Positions 33,316-41,925 of a stretch of 64,000 nt of DNA are shown here, piece after piece. The number at the start of each line of letters is the position of its first letter. The first letter of the stretch is position 1. The stretch is taken from positions 43,055 through 107,054 of the forward strand of contig NZ_JAAXLS010000022.1 in assembly GCF_012328925.1 (NCBI RefSeq). The letters are read 5' to 3'. The notes under the pieces are model-generated. The model was not told the DNA's origin, did no database searches, and was given only the letters and a program-made list of their open reading frames with translations. Made by a program: the position numbers and the translations under genes. The stretch comes from Amycolatopsis acididurans. GTDB taxonomy: Bacteria; Actinomycetota; Actinomycetes; Mycobacteriales; Pseudonocardiaceae.

Positions 33316-34301
33316 CGCTGATTACACCCCTGATCGTTGAGCACGCCGGCCACGGACGGCAGGACCAAACCACAGATGTAGTTGTCGAACCAGTGCCCGT
33401 TGCCGACCGTGTTGGTGAACACCCGGATGAACGGCGCGAACCGCTGGATGCCCTGTGCGAGCGAGTCCTGGTTGCGCTGCAGCATCGCGGTCAGCTGATC
33501 CAGCGACTTCAGCACCGGCTCCAGCTGCGCGTCGTTGTCGTTGACCAGCCCCTGCAGCTGCGTCGACAGCGTCTGGGCCCCGGTCAGCAGGGTCGAGATC
33601 GCCTGCTCCCGCTTGGAGATCTCGTCCAGCAGCTGGTTGCCGTCGGTCAGCAGTTTGTTCAGCTCGGCGTCGCGGTCGGCGAGCGTCTGGCTGATCTGCT
33701 TGGTGTTCGACAGCAGCTGCGAGAGCTGGGTGTCCCGCTTGGCGATCGTGTCCGACAGCTGCGACAGACCGGACAACGCACCCTTCACCTCGTCCGGCGT
33801 GCCGGACAACGTCTGGGAGATCGTGTCGAAGCTCTGCGCGAGCTGCTTCGTGTCGATTTGGTCCACTGTGGACGACAGATCGCGGAAGGCGTCCAGCACG
33901 TCGTAGGGCGCGAGCGTGCGCTCCTTGGGGATCGTCGTGCCGGGGTTGAGCGTCTTGTCGCCGACCGGGTCCAGCGAGAGGTACTTCTGGCCGAGCAGCG
34001 TCTTGATCTTGATGACGGCGTTGGTCTTGTCGCCGAGCCAGGCGTCCTTGACCTTGAACGACACCTTCACCTGCGCGCCGTCGAGCTCGACGTCGGTCAC
34101 CTTGCCGACCTTGACGCCCGCGATGCGCACCTCGTCGTCGGCCTTGAGCCCGCCCGCCTCGGTGAAGTCGGCGGTGTAGGTGGTGCCGGCGCCGATGATC
34201 GGCAGGCTGTCGGCGTTGAGCGCGACGATGAAGCCCAGCACCATCACGACGAGACCGGCGACGGCGATGGGAATCGGGTTGCGGGACTGGAAGCTTTTCA
34301 C
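33312..34301 (-). CDS. Mce family protein, MceC position
   Basis: 329 residues beginning MKSFQSRNPIPIAVAGLVVM, with the transmembrane helix at about residues 9-27. The MCE domain runs from YTADFTEAGGLKADDEVRIA to GQKYLSLDPVG, followed by long amphipathic helices rich in Gln, Asp and Leu. The GTG at 34299-34301 was chosen because it overlaps the mceB stop and has GAGGTG upstream; a longer frame reaching 34409 is only an overlap artefact. It ends with CGLVLPSVAGVLNDQGC. Confidence 0.92.
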   Translation of the reverse strand: MKSFQSRNPIPIAVAGLVVMVLGFIVALNADSLPIIGAGTTYTADFTEAGGLKADDEVRIAGVKVGKVTDVELDGAQVKVSFKVKDAWLGDKTNAVIKIKTLLGQKYLSLDPVGDKTLNPGTTIPKERTLAPYDVLDAFRDLSSTVDQIDTKQLAQSFDTISQTLSGTPDEVKGALSGLSQLSDTIAKRDTQLSQLLSNTKQISQTLADRDAELNKLLTDGNQLLDEISKREQAISTLLTGAQTLSTQLQGLVNDNDAQLEPVLKSLDQLTAMLQRNQDSLAQGIQRFAPFIRVFTNTVGNGHWFDNYICGLVLPSVAGVLNDQGCNQR

Positions 34302-35326
34302 GAGCCGCACCTCGCCTGGCTCTGGGGCTGGATCGGCACGTCGATGGGCATCACGACGGGCGGCAGCGCCACCGTGCCCTTGGTGGAGCAGAGGAAGAAG
34401 TTGAACCACGAGCCGTAGTCCGCGGTCCGGGCCAGCGTCGTCACCTTCTGCGGCAGGAACTGGATGAAGTGCTCCACCAGTGGCTCGGAATCGTTGAGGT
34501 TGTTGGACAGTACGCCCAGGGCCGCGATGTCGTTCTTCAACGGCTCACGGGCCTGTTCGAGCAGTCCGCTCGTGGTCTTGGCCAGCCCGCCGAGCGCGTC
34601 GATCGCGTCACCGATCGGCTTGCGGTCGGCGGCCAGCCCCGACACGAGCTGCTGCAGTTTCACGATCAGGTCGGACAGCTGCGGGGTACGCGCGTTGACC
34701 GTGTCGAGCAGGCTGTTGAGGTTGTCGATGACCTGCCCGATCACCTGGTCCTTCTGGGCGATCGTCGTGGTCAGCGACGCGGTGTGCGCGAGCAGGCTGT
34801 CGATCGTGCCGCCCTCGCCCTGCAGGACCTGGATGATCTCGTAGGAGAGCTTGTTGACATCGTCCGGGTTCAACGCGGTGAACAGCGGTTTGAACCCGTT
34901 GAACAGCTCGTCCAGATCCAGCGCGGGCTTGGTCTGGCTGATCGGGATCGTCGCGCCCGGTTTGAGCGCCTGCCTCGGATCACCGGTGCCCTGGTCCAGC
35001 GAGATGTAGCGCTGGCCGACCAGGTTGCGGTACTTGATCGTCGCCCGCACCCCGGCGGGCAGCGTGCGGTTGGAGTCCACCTCGAAGTCGATCTGCGCCT
35101 GACGGCGGTCCACGATCTTGACGTCGGTGACCTGCCCGACCTTCACGCCCGCGATCCGCACCTCGTCACCGGGGAGCACGAGTGTCGCGTCGGAGAACCG
35201 CGCGCTGTAGCCCTTGGTGTCGCTGGTGTTGATGTTGGCGATGCTGATGCCGAGGACCGCGGTGAACAGCACGGTGACGACGATGAAGATCGTCAGCTTG
35301 ATCAGCGGTGCGACGAGTCCCCTCAC
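34298..35326 (-). CDS. Mce family protein, MceB position
   Basis: 342 residues. The transmembrane helix is at the N-terminus (LIKLTIFIVVTVLFTAVLGI, residues 8-27) and the MCE domain spans about 38-115 (SARFSDATLVLPGDEVRIAG, GQRYISLDQG). Helices follow to about residue 300. Cys near the end (FFLCST, ARCGS) may form a disulfide outside the membrane, as in other Mce proteins. Overlaps mceA by four bases. Confidence 0.92.
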   Translation of the reverse strand: MRGLVAPLIKLTIFIVVTVLFTAVLGISIANINTSDTKGYSARFSDATLVLPGDEVRIAGVKVGQVTDVKIVDRRQAQIDFEVDSNRTLPAGVRATIKYRNLVGQRYISLDQGTGDPRQALKPGATIPISQTKPALDLDELFNGFKPLFTALNPDDVNKLSYEIIQVLQGEGGTIDSLLAHTASLTTTIAQKDQVIGQVIDNLNSLLDTVNARTPQLSDLIVKLQQLVSGLAADRKPIGDAIDALGGLAKTTSGLLEQAREPLKNDIAALGVLSNNLNDSEPLVEHFIQFLPQKVTTLARTADYGSWFNFFLCSTKGTVALPPVVMPIDVPIQPQSQARCGS

Positions 35327-36660
35327 TTGACCGTCACCTCCGCGCCCCGGTACAGCGGGCCCACGAGCAGGCTGCCCCAGTCGGGCATGTCGGCCGGGTC
35401 CATGCCGACCTGCGGACCCACCAGCTGCGCGAGCAGGTCGTTCTCGGCGGGACTGTTGGCCGGGTTACCCGCGGTCGTGCCGCTGCCGCCGTTGTATCCG
35501 CCCGCGGTCGCGGTCGTGTTGGCGGGCTGCAGCCCGTCGTTGGCGGTGCGCGAGGCCGGGGTCGGCTGGCTGCCGTCCTTGATCGGACCGTCCGGCGGGT
35601 ACTGCGGGAACGGCTGCGGGAAGTCCTTCACGTTGTAGCAGCGCGGCCCGCGCTTGTCCTCGAACTTCGGCTCGTCCCGGCCGGCCTTGTAGGGCCCGCG
35701 GTTGACCACGACCTCCACCGTGGCGTGCAGGCCGGGCTGGTTGGTGCCCTTGCCCAGCGCCTGGTCCACAATCGGCACCAGGTCGGCCATGTTGCCGAGC
35801 AGGCACGGGTACTCGGGCGCGTACTTGGCCAGCAGTTCGGCCGTCGGGCGCGAATTCGCGGCCAGGCTGATGAGGTTGCTCGCGTTGCCCCGCACGAACG
35901 ATTCGAGCGTCTGCGAGCTCTGGGTCACGTTGGCGTAGAGCGCCTGGAGGTTCTGCTGTTCGTCCACAATGGTCTTGCTGGTGGTCGAGAGGTTGTCCAG
36001 CGCCTGCACCAGGTCCGGCGCGGACGCGTTGAGGTTGTCGGAGAACTTCGCCAGCTGCTGCAGGTTCTGCCGCAGCGCGGGCAGGTGCGGATTGAGGTCG
36101 CTGAGGTAGTTGCCCAGCTGCGACAACGTCTGGCCGAGCTGGTCGCCGCGGCCTTGCAGAGCCGTGGAGATCGCGGTCAGCGTCGTGGACAGCTTCTCCG
36201 GCTGCACGGCCTGCAGCACCGGCAGCAGGTCGTCCAGCGCCGCGGACAGCTGCACGGCGTCCTGGGTGCGGTCCTCCGGGATCACGTCGCCACTGCGCAA
36301 AGTGGACGAGGACGCGTTCTGCGGGATCTCCAGCGAAACGAAGCGCTCGCCGAACAGCGTCTTCGGCAGGAAGCGGGCCGAGACGTTGGCCGGGATCATC
36401 TTGGCCGAGGCCGGATCCAGCGCCAGCGTGAGCTCCGCGCCGTCCGACCGCGCCGTGATCGACTTGACCGACCCGACGATGAGCCCGCGCACCTTCACGT
36501 CGGACTGCTCGAGCAGCTGGTTGCCGATGTCGCCGGCCTCCAGCTTGACGTCCACCGTGTCGGTGAACGCCTTGTTGTACATGGCGATGGAGAGGGTGAT
36601 CCCGCCGACGAGAACAGCGATCAGCACCAGCCCCAGCAGCCTGCGGCGCAGTGTCGTCAT
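35323..36660 (-). CDS. Mce family protein, MceA position
   Basis: 445 residues. N-terminal helix (LLGLVLIAVLVGGITLSIAM, residues 8-27), MCE domain (VDVKLEAGDIGNQLLEQSDV to FGERFVSLEIP), helical stem, then a Gly/Asn/Thr-rich disordered tail of about 90 residues before the end. It is the first Mce protein after the two YrbE permeases, as in mycobacterial mce operons, and overlaps yrbEB by four bases (36657-36660). What lipid it handles cannot be told from the sequence; mycobacterial relatives import cholesterol or fatty acids. Confidence 0.92.
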   Translation of the reverse strand: MTTLRRRLLGLVLIAVLVGGITLSIAMYNKAFTDTVDVKLEAGDIGNQLLEQSDVKVRGLIVGSVKSITARSDGAELTLALDPASAKMIPANVSARFLPKTLFGERFVSLEIPQNASSSTLRSGDVIPEDRTQDAVQLSAALDDLLPVLQAVQPEKLSTTLTAISTALQGRGDQLGQTLSQLGNYLSDLNPHLPALRQNLQQLAKFSDNLNASAPDLVQALDNLSTTSKTIVDEQQNLQALYANVTQSSQTLESFVRGNASNLISLAANSRPTAELLAKYAPEYPCLLGNMADLVPIVDQALGKGTNQPGLHATVEVVVNRGPYKAGRDEPKFEDKRGPRCYNVKDFPQPFPQYPPDGPIKDGSQPTPASRTANDGLQPANTTATAGGYNGGSGTTAGNPANSPAENDLLAQLVGPQVGMDPADMPDWGSLLVGPLYRGAEVTVK

Positions 36661-37496
36661 CCCGCGATCCTCACCGTGGTCGTCGTGCCCCAGATCGCGA
36701 AACCGATGAAGAAGTTGATGATCGCGACGGTCACGATGGAGAGCCGCACGGCGCGGCCCACGGCGACGCCCACACCCGCGGGGCCGCCGGAGGCACGGTA
36801 GCCGAAGTAACAGTGCGTCAAGATGATCACCACGCTGAAGATGAGGACCTTGACGAACGAATAGAAGACGTCCTGCGGAGGTAAGAACAGGTCGAAGTAG
36901 TGGTCATAGGTTCCCGCCGATTGTTTGTAGATGTAGATGACGACAAGGCGGGACGCCAGGTATGACGACAACAGGCCGATGATGTACAGCGGGATGACCG
37001 CGACGAACCCGGCGATGATGCGCGTGGTCACCAGGTACGGCAGGCTCGGCACGCCCATGACCTCGAGCGCGTCGATCTCCTCGGAGATCCGCATCGCGCC
37101 CAGCTGCGCGGTGAAGCCCGCGCCGACGGTCGCCGACAGCGCGAGACCGGCCACCAGCGGCGCGATCTCGCGGGTGTTGAAGAACGCCGTCAGGAAGCCG
37201 GTGAACGCCGAGGTGCCGATCGAGTTCAGCGCCGAGTAGCCCTGCAGACCGACGAGCACACCGGTGAACAGGGTCAGGCCGATCATGACGCCGACCGTGC
37301 CGCCGATGACGGCGAGCGAACCCGAGCCGAAGCTGACCTCGGCGAGCAGGCGCAGCACTTCCTTGGTGTAGCGGCGGATCGTCCGCGGGGTCCACGCCAG
37401 CGCCCTGGCGTAGAACGACATCTGGTCACCGAAGTTGTCGAGAACCTCGAGTGGCCGGTTCGCGATCCGTTTCGCGCTCTGGCCGAACGTAGCCAT
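36657..37496 (-). CDS. YrbE-type ABC permease of the Mce transporter (YrbEB)
   Basis: 279 residues with five to six membrane segments, MlaE family. The MlaE motif area REIAPLVAGLALSATVGAGF with EEIDALEVMGVPSLPYLVTTR is clear; the EEIDALEVMG element contacts the ATPase. It starts three bases before yrbEA ends and works with yrbEA as the membrane part of the importer. Confidence 0.93.
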   Translation of the reverse strand: MATFGQSAKRIANRPLEVLDNFGDQMSFYARALAWTPRTIRRYTKEVLRLLAEVSFGSGSLAVIGGTVGVMIGLTLFTGVLVGLQGYSALNSIGTSAFTGFLTAFFNTREIAPLVAGLALSATVGAGFTAQLGAMRISEEIDALEVMGVPSLPYLVTTRIIAGFVAVIPLYIIGLLSSYLASRLVVIYIYKQSAGTYDHYFDLFLPPQDVFYSFVKVLIFSVVIILTHCYFGYRASGGPAGVGVAVGRAVRLSIVTVAIINFFIGFAIWGTTTTVRIAG

Positions 37497-37498
37497 GA

Positions 37499-38293
37499 TC
37501 AGCTCAACTTTCCGGGCACGATCTGCAGGTACACCAGGGTGATCACGAAGTTGACCACGAACAGCAGCAGGAACGTGATGACCACCGACTGGTTCACCGC
37601 GTCGCCCACCCCCTTCGGACCACCGGACGGGTGGAGCCCGCGGTAGGCCGCCACCACGGCGGCGATGAACCCGAAGATGAGCGCCTTGAGCTCACCGACC
37701 CACAGGTCGGGCAGCTGCGCCAGCGCCGAGAAGCTGGCCAGGTACGCACCTGGGGTACCGCCCTGGAGCACGACGTTGAAGAAGTAGCCGCCGAGCACGC
37801 CGATGACGCTGACCATGCCGTTGAGCAGCAACGCCACCAGCATCGACGCGAGCACGCGCGGCACGATCAGCCGCTGCACCGCGGAGACGCCGAGCACCTC
37901 CATCGCGTCGATCTCCTCGCGGATGGTGCGGGCGCCGATGTCGGCGCAGATCGCGCTGCCGCCCGCACCGGCGACCAGCAACGCGGTCACCAGCGGGCTG
38001 GCCTGCTGCACGGTCGCGAGCACGCTGCCCGCGCCGGTGTAGGACTGCGCGCCCAGCTGGCGGGCGAGCGAGCCGAACTGCAGGGAGATCACCGCGCCGA
38101 AGGGGATGGCGACCAGCGCGGTCGGCAGGATGGTGACGCTGGCGATGAACCAGGACTGCTGAATGAACTCGCGGAGCTGGAAGGGTCGCTGGAAGAACCC
38201 GCGAATGATGTCCAGCCCGAGAGCGAACAGTTTCCCGGTCTCTCGCAGCATCCCCGCGCCGGGGATCTTGGCCCGAGAGGCCGTAGTGCTCAT
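37499..38293 (-). CDS. YrbE-type ABC permease of the Mce transporter (YrbEA)
   Basis: 264 residues, MlaE family, five to six helices. Conserved features: SPLVTALLVAGAGGSAICAD, then REEIDAMEVLGVSAVQRLIV. The pair YrbEA/YrbEB is typical of mce loci. The gene starts 100 nt after the ATPase gene; that gap contains a small hairpin (38365-38380) and a TTGACA box without a matching -10, so internal transcription is possible but unproven. Confidence 0.93.
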   Translation of the reverse strand: MSTTASRAKIPGAGMLRETGKLFALGLDIIRGFFQRPFQLREFIQQSWFIASVTILPTALVAIPFGAVISLQFGSLARQLGAQSYTGAGSVLATVQQASPLVTALLVAGAGGSAICADIGARTIREEIDAMEVLGVSAVQRLIVPRVLASMLVALLLNGMVSVIGVLGGYFFNVVLQGGTPGAYLASFSALAQLPDLWVGELKALIFGFIAAVVAAYRGLHPSGGPKGVGDAVNQSVVITFLLLFVVNFVITLVYLQIVPGKLS

Positions 38294-38393
38294 GGGAGGT
38301 CTCGCTCCCCTCGTCCCTCGGTACGCGAGAACTCCCGCGAGGCACGAGTGCGCTGTGTCAATTCGAGGGATTCCTCCCTCTGGTCGTCATCCC

Positions 38394-39548
38394 TCATGCC
38401 CCACCCGGTCCTTGATCAGAGCGGCGGCGGCCGCCGGTTCTCGGCAACTGAGCGATCTGGTCCTGCGGCAACTGGCCGTGGTGGCCGGTCACCGGGGCGG
38501 TCTCGACAGTCTGGTCCCACGTGGGCTGCTGATCGCGGCGCCGGGGGTGCACGCCGTAGCGCGCCTGCTCCTCCGGGCTCAGCGAGTCGATGATCCCTTG
38601 CTGCGCCGCGGGCGGCAGCGTGTGCAGGATCTGCATCACGCGGTCCTTGCGGCGGATCGCGCCCTGGCGCACGGGCATGCCGGGGGCGGGCTGCATCTGC
38701 GGCGGGATGCCCTCGATCTCCTCGACACCACCGGCGTGGTGCCCGGCCTCGAACATCGCGCGCTCGGCGGCAATCGTCGCGGAGTCCTTCTCCTCGGACA
38801 TGCCGATCGGGCCGTCCATGCGGCCGTTGAGGAACTGCTTGACCACCGGCTCCTCGGACGTCAGCAGCACCTCGCGCGGCCCGAACATGACCAGTTCCTT
38901 GCGGAAGAGCATGCCCAGGTTGTCCGGCACCGTACGGGCCAGGTTGATGTTGTGCGTGACGATCAGGAACGTCGCGTCGATCTGGGTGTTGACGTCCAGG
39001 AACAGCTGCGAGATGTAGGTGGTGCGGACCGGGTCCAGACCGGAGTCCGGCTCGTCCACCAGGATGATCTCGGGGTCCAGCACCAGCGCTCGGGCCAGGC
39101 CCGCGCGCTTGCGCATACCACCGGAGATCTCACCGGGCAGCTTCTTCTCCGCGCCCGCCAGACCCGTCATTTCGAGCTTTTCCAGCACGATCCGGCGGAT
39201 CTCGGTCTCCGACTTCTTCGTGTGCTCCCGCAGCGGGAACGCGACGTTGTCGTAGAGGTTCATCGAACCGAACAACGCGCCGTCCTGAAACAGCACACCG
39301 AACAGTTTCCGCGTCTCGTACAGCCTGTGCTCGCTGCAGCGGACGATGTCCACACCATTGATGACGCACTTGCCACGATCGGGCTTGAGCAAGCCGATCA
39401 TGGACTTCAAGAAAACCGATTTCCCGGTCCCCGACGGACCCAGCATCACTGATACCTCGCCTGGAGGCAAAGTGAGCGTCACGTCCCGCCAGATGGTCTG
39501 CCGGCCGAACGACTTCGTCAGACCCTCGATGACCACCTCGGCACCCAT
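38394..39548 (-). CDS. ABC transporter ATPase of the Mce system (MceG/Mkl type)
   Basis: 384 residues. Walker A GPSGTGKS at residues 37-44, signature ISGGMRKRAG and Walker B ILVDEP are present. A long C-terminal extension of about 130 residues (Pro/Gln/Arg-rich) resembles the extra C-terminal part of actinobacterial Mkl/MceG, which energises several Mce importers in mycobacteria. In M. tuberculosis the mkl gene also lies between rplL and rpoB, though without a mce operon behind it. Upstream lies a TAGGGT hexamer (39585-39590, minus strand), a possible -10 box without clear -35. Confidence 0.93.
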   Translation of the reverse strand: MGAEVVIEGLTKSFGRQTIWRDVTLTLPPGEVSVMLGPSGTGKSVFLKSMIGLLKPDRGKCVINGVDIVRCSEHRLYETRKLFGVLFQDGALFGSMNLYDNVAFPLREHTKKSETEIRRIVLEKLEMTGLAGAEKKLPGEISGGMRKRAGLARALVLDPEIILVDEPDSGLDPVRTTYISQLFLDVNTQIDATFLIVTHNINLARTVPDNLGMLFRKELVMFGPREVLLTSEEPVVKQFLNGRMDGPIGMSEEKDSATIAAERAMFEAGHHAGGVEEIEGIPPQMQPAPGMPVRQGAIRRKDRVMQILHTLPPAAQQGIIDSLSPEEQARYGVHPRRRDQQPTWDQTVETAPVTGHHGQLPQDQIAQLPRTGGRRRSDQGPGGA

Positions 39549-39695
39549 CGCACCTCCTGGAGCTCCTACGGTGACGGCTCACACACCCTAGACAGGTCGC
39601 GCACGGTGAGCACGTCCGCGTCTTCCGGGTGCAACGAGTTGAGCGCCGTGGAGGTTACTCACGAGTTTGGCAATACACAATCCAGGTGAACAGAA

Positions 39696-39724
39696 AGGCG
39701 GGCACCCACGAAGGGTGCCCGCCT
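39696..39724 (-). terminator. Hairpin after rplL
   Basis: 12-bp perfect arms at 39696-39707 and 39713-39724 with a five-base loop, 23 nt after the rplL stop. On the minus strand it is followed by TTCTGTT, a partial U-run. It ends the rplJ-rplL transcript before the mce operon. Confidence 0.85.
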
Positions 39725-39747
39725 CTCGAAATTCCGTAATACGGAAC

Positions 39748-40140
39748 TTACTTCACGCTGACCTTGGCGCCGGCCTCTTCCAGCTTGGTCTTGGCGGCCT
39801 CGGCGGCGTCCTTGTCGACCTTCTCCAGGATCGCCTTCGGGGCGCCCTCGACGAGCTCCTTGGCCTCCTTCAGGCCCAGGCCCGAGACGACCTCGCGGAC
39901 GACCTTGATGACCTGGATCTTCTTCTCGCCGGCACCCTCGAGGATGACGTCGAACTCGTCCTTCTCCTCCTCGGCCGGGGCGGCGGCACCCGCGGCACCC
40001 GGGGCGGCGGCCACGACGGCAGCCGGGGCGGCCGCGGTCACGTCGAAGGTCTCCTCGAACTTCTTCACGAAGTCCGAGAGCTCGAGCAGGGTCAGCTCCT
40101 TGAAAGCGTCGAGCAGTTCTTCGGTGCTCAGCTTCGCCAT
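39748..40140 (-). CDS. rplL: 50S ribosomal protein L7/L12
   Basis: L7/L12 (130 residues) forms the mobile stalk that recruits translation factors. N-terminal dimer domain (LSTEELLDAFKELTLLELSD), an Ala-rich hinge (about residues 36-54) and the C-terminal factor-binding domain (GAGEKKIQVIKVVREVVSGL) are complete. It follows rplJ by 42 nt in the same transcript; extra copies per ribosome are usually obtained by translation efficiency. Confidence 0.98.
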   Translation of the reverse strand: MAKLSTEELLDAFKELTLLELSDFVKKFEETFDVTAAAPAAVVAAAPGAAGAAAPAEEEKDEFDVILEGAGEKKIQVIKVVREVVSGLGLKEAKELVEGAPKAILEKVDKDAAEAAKTKLEEAGAKVSVK

Positions 40141-40182
40141 GGTGGCGTTCCTTTCTTATCGGGGTGGTTCTGGGGGGTGATC

Positions 40183-40716
40183 TCAGCTCTCGGCTGGTGC
40201 CTCGTCCTTGCGCTTCTCTTCCAGCGCGGCCGCCAGGCGGGCCACCTGGGACGCCGGCGCCTGGAACAGCGCGGCGGCCTGGGACAGCTTCGCCTTGAAG
40301 GCACCCGCGGCCTTGGAGAGCAGCACCTCACGGCTGTCGAGGTCGGCGATCTGCGTGACCTCGTCGACCGTGAGCGGGCGGCCATCCATGTAGCCGCCCT
40401 TGATGACCAGGTTGCTGTGGTCCTTCGCGAAATCGCGGAGGGCCTTCGCGGCGTCGACCGGCTCACCCTCGATGAAGGCGATGGCGGTCGGGCCGACGAA
40501 CAGCTCCTCGAGGCCGTCGATCCCGGCGTCCTGCGCGGCGCGCTTGACGAGGGTGTTCTTCGCGACCCGGTACTTGGCACTGGTGCCGAGAGCGCGGCGC
40601 AGCTGACTCAGCTGGGACACGGAGAGGCCGTTGTACTCGGTGACGACGGTGGCCGAGCTGGTGCGGAACCGGTCCGCGATCTCGGCGACTGCCTCCACCT
40701 TGTCGGGCTTCGCCAT
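40183..40716 (-). CDS. rplJ: 50S ribosomal protein L10
   Basis: L10 (177 residues) is the base of the L7/L12 stalk. MAKPDKVEAVAEIADRFRTS and the family motif NTLVKRAAQDAGIDGLEELF are present; the C-terminal helix (SQVARLAAALEEKRKDEAPA) binds L7/L12 dimers. The ATG at 40714-40716 follows AGGAGG; longer frames upstream run into the leader and are not credible. In many bacteria the L10-L12 complex represses this mRNA through its leader, and such a leader is visible here. Confidence 0.97.
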   Translation of the reverse strand: MAKPDKVEAVAEIADRFRTSSATVVTEYNGLSVSQLSQLRRALGTSAKYRVAKNTLVKRAAQDAGIDGLEELFVGPTAIAFIEGEPVDAAKALRDFAKDHSNLVIKGGYMDGRPLTVDEVTQIADLDSREVLLSKAAGAFKAKLSQAAALFQAPASQVARLAAALEEKRKDEAPAES

Positions 40717-40740
40717 TCCTCGCCTCCTCTCTTGGCTGGT

Positions 40741-40925
40741 AGACCACCGGCCTTGACGAAAGGAGCCCGAAACGACGAAAACGCCCCAACGCAACAGGCG
40801 CGGGGCGTCATGGGATGCGCGCACGTGCAAGCGCGGCAATCTGCCTCGTTCCTCCTGCGCGGGCCGCCCGGCGATGCGGGACCTTCGTTCTCCGTGCACA
40901 GGGACACGGAGAAAACCAGCGGTCT
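40741..40925 (-). ncRNA. L10 leader (autoregulatory 5' UTR of rplJ)
   Basis: In the about 220-nt leader, AGACCGCTGG (minus strand, 40916-40925) can pair with CCGGTGGTCT (40741-40750) over 10 bp, with two G-U pairs. This closes a long-range fold typical of L10 leaders, where the L10(L12) complex binds. It is immediately upstream of rplJ. An alternative hairpin with a U-tail lies inside (40778-40808). The full consensus was not checked by covariance. Confidence 0.6.
40778..40808 (-). terminator. Attenuator-like hairpin within the L10 leader
   Basis: On the minus strand ACGCCCC (40802-40808) pairs with GGGGCGT (40781-40787), followed by a short U-run (bases 40778-40781), about 65 nt before the rplJ start. 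It can compete with the closing stem of the leader, so it may be a regulated terminator. Confidence 0.5.
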
Positions 40926-40943
40926 TCGGTAGAACCGTCGTCC

Positions 40944-40971
40944 AGGATACACGGACCCTCCCGGTGGTCAG
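40944..40971 (-). promoter_or_regulatory. Candidate rplJ-rplL promoter
   Basis: CTGACC (40966-40971) is 16 nt from TATCCT (40944-40949) on the minus strand. Start near 40937 would make a leader of about 220 nt that includes the whole L10 leader fold. It is about 20 nt from the start of the divergent plus-strand gene. Confidence 0.45.
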
Positions 40972-41000
40972 CGGCGGGAGGCGCCGGGCATCATGGGCGG

Positions 41001-41864
41001 GTGGTTGGACAGCGACCTGGCGACGAGCCCGACGACCGAGGCGAGCTGGAACCCCGGCGTCCCGCTCCCCCATCGGAAGGGGCGTCCTCGGAGCCGGAAC
41101 CGATCCAGCCGCCGCAGCTGGATCCCGAGCAACTGCGGCAGTTCGAGCAATTCCAGCAGTTCCAGGACTACCTGCGATTCACCGAGTCGCAGCAACAGGG
41201 CCGGATGGTGCCCGCGACCCAGCAGGGCTCGCCCCCGGTGCCGCCACCGCCGCACGGCGGGCAGGTCCAGCTCGCGCCTCCGCCGCCCCCGCCCGGCCCG
41301 AAGATCAAGGTGCCGCGCTGGGTCAAACGCCTCGCCTGGAAGCTCCTGTCGGCACTGCTGATCCTGATCGTGCTGATCATCGCGGGCAAGCTGGCCTACG
41401 ACCACTTCTTCCCCGACAACAGCAACGACAACCGCCCGGCGTCGGAGACCGGGGGCGGGAAGTACCACGCGCACACCGAGCTGTCTACGGCGCCCTACGA
41501 GGCCGTGCGGTCGGTGTACGACGCGATCGCACAGAACGCGGTTCCGATGGCGTGCGGCCGCTTCCGCGACGACGTGCAGCAGAAGTTCGCCGACGACCTC
41601 GGCTTCGCGGACTGCAAGGTCGCCGCCGAGACGTTGCACACCCAGGTGACGAACGTCAACGACTACGCGGAATCCATCTTCCCGAGCCAGTACGACCCCG
41701 ACGCCACGAGCATCACGATCGACTCGTGTGCGTTCACGATCAAGGGCGGGCCCGCACTCGGCACGTTCGTGGTCACCAAGATCGAACGCAACCAGTGGCT
41801 CATCACCGACCACCGGCCGGGCCCGAAGACCTGCGCCCCCACCACGGCGCCCAGCAGCCGCTGA
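41001..41864 (+). CDS. Uncharacterised membrane-anchored protein, probably frameshifted near its start
   Basis: 287 residues as the sequence stands (GTG at 41001), but the first 26 codons of a frame from ATG 40993 have 100 percent GC3 while this frame's have about 60 percent. One more C in the run at 41067-41071 would join them into a single protein starting MGGWLDSDLATSPTTEASWN. The rest is clear: Gln/Phe-rich region (LRQFEQFQQFQDYLRFTESQ), proline-rich stretch, one transmembrane helix (LLSALLILIVLIIAGKLAYD) and an extracytoplasmic domain of about 140 residues with several cysteines (ACGRF, ADCKV, DSCAF). No family recognised. It diverges from rplJ and converges on rplA. Confidence 0.65.
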   Translation: MVGQRPGDEPDDRGELEPRRPAPPSEGASSEPEPIQPPQLDPEQLRQFEQFQQFQDYLRFTESQQQGRMVPATQQGSPPVPPPPHGGQVQLAPPPPPPGPKIKVPRWVKRLAWKLLSALLILIVLIIAGKLAYDHFFPDNSNDNRPASETGGGKYHAHTELSTAPYEAVRSVYDAIAQNAVPMACGRFRDDVQQKFADDLGFADCKVAAETLHTQVTNVNDYAESIFPSQYDPDATSITIDSCAFTIKGGPALGTFVVTKIERNQWLITDHRPGPKTCAPTTAPSSR

Positions 41865-41869
41865 GAAAG

Positions 41870-41910
41870 CGGATGGCCGCCTCCCCGCGAAAGGGAAAGG
41901 CGGCCATCCG
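41870..41910. terminator. Bidirectional terminator between the membrane-protein gene and rplA
   Basis: GGATGGCCGCCT pairs perfectly with AGGCGGCCATCC (12 bp, plus a C-G base pair outside; 41870-41910) with a purine-rich loop. It lies 6 nt after the stop of the plus-strand gene and 16 nt after the rplA end, so it can serve both directions. Confidence 0.8.
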
Positions 41911-41925
41911 GCAGTACTGAGAACC

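Noticed and set aside
38357..38361. TTGACA box before yrbEA
   Set aside because: No -10 hexamer at the right spacing; the operon is likely transcribed from upstream of the ATPase gene.
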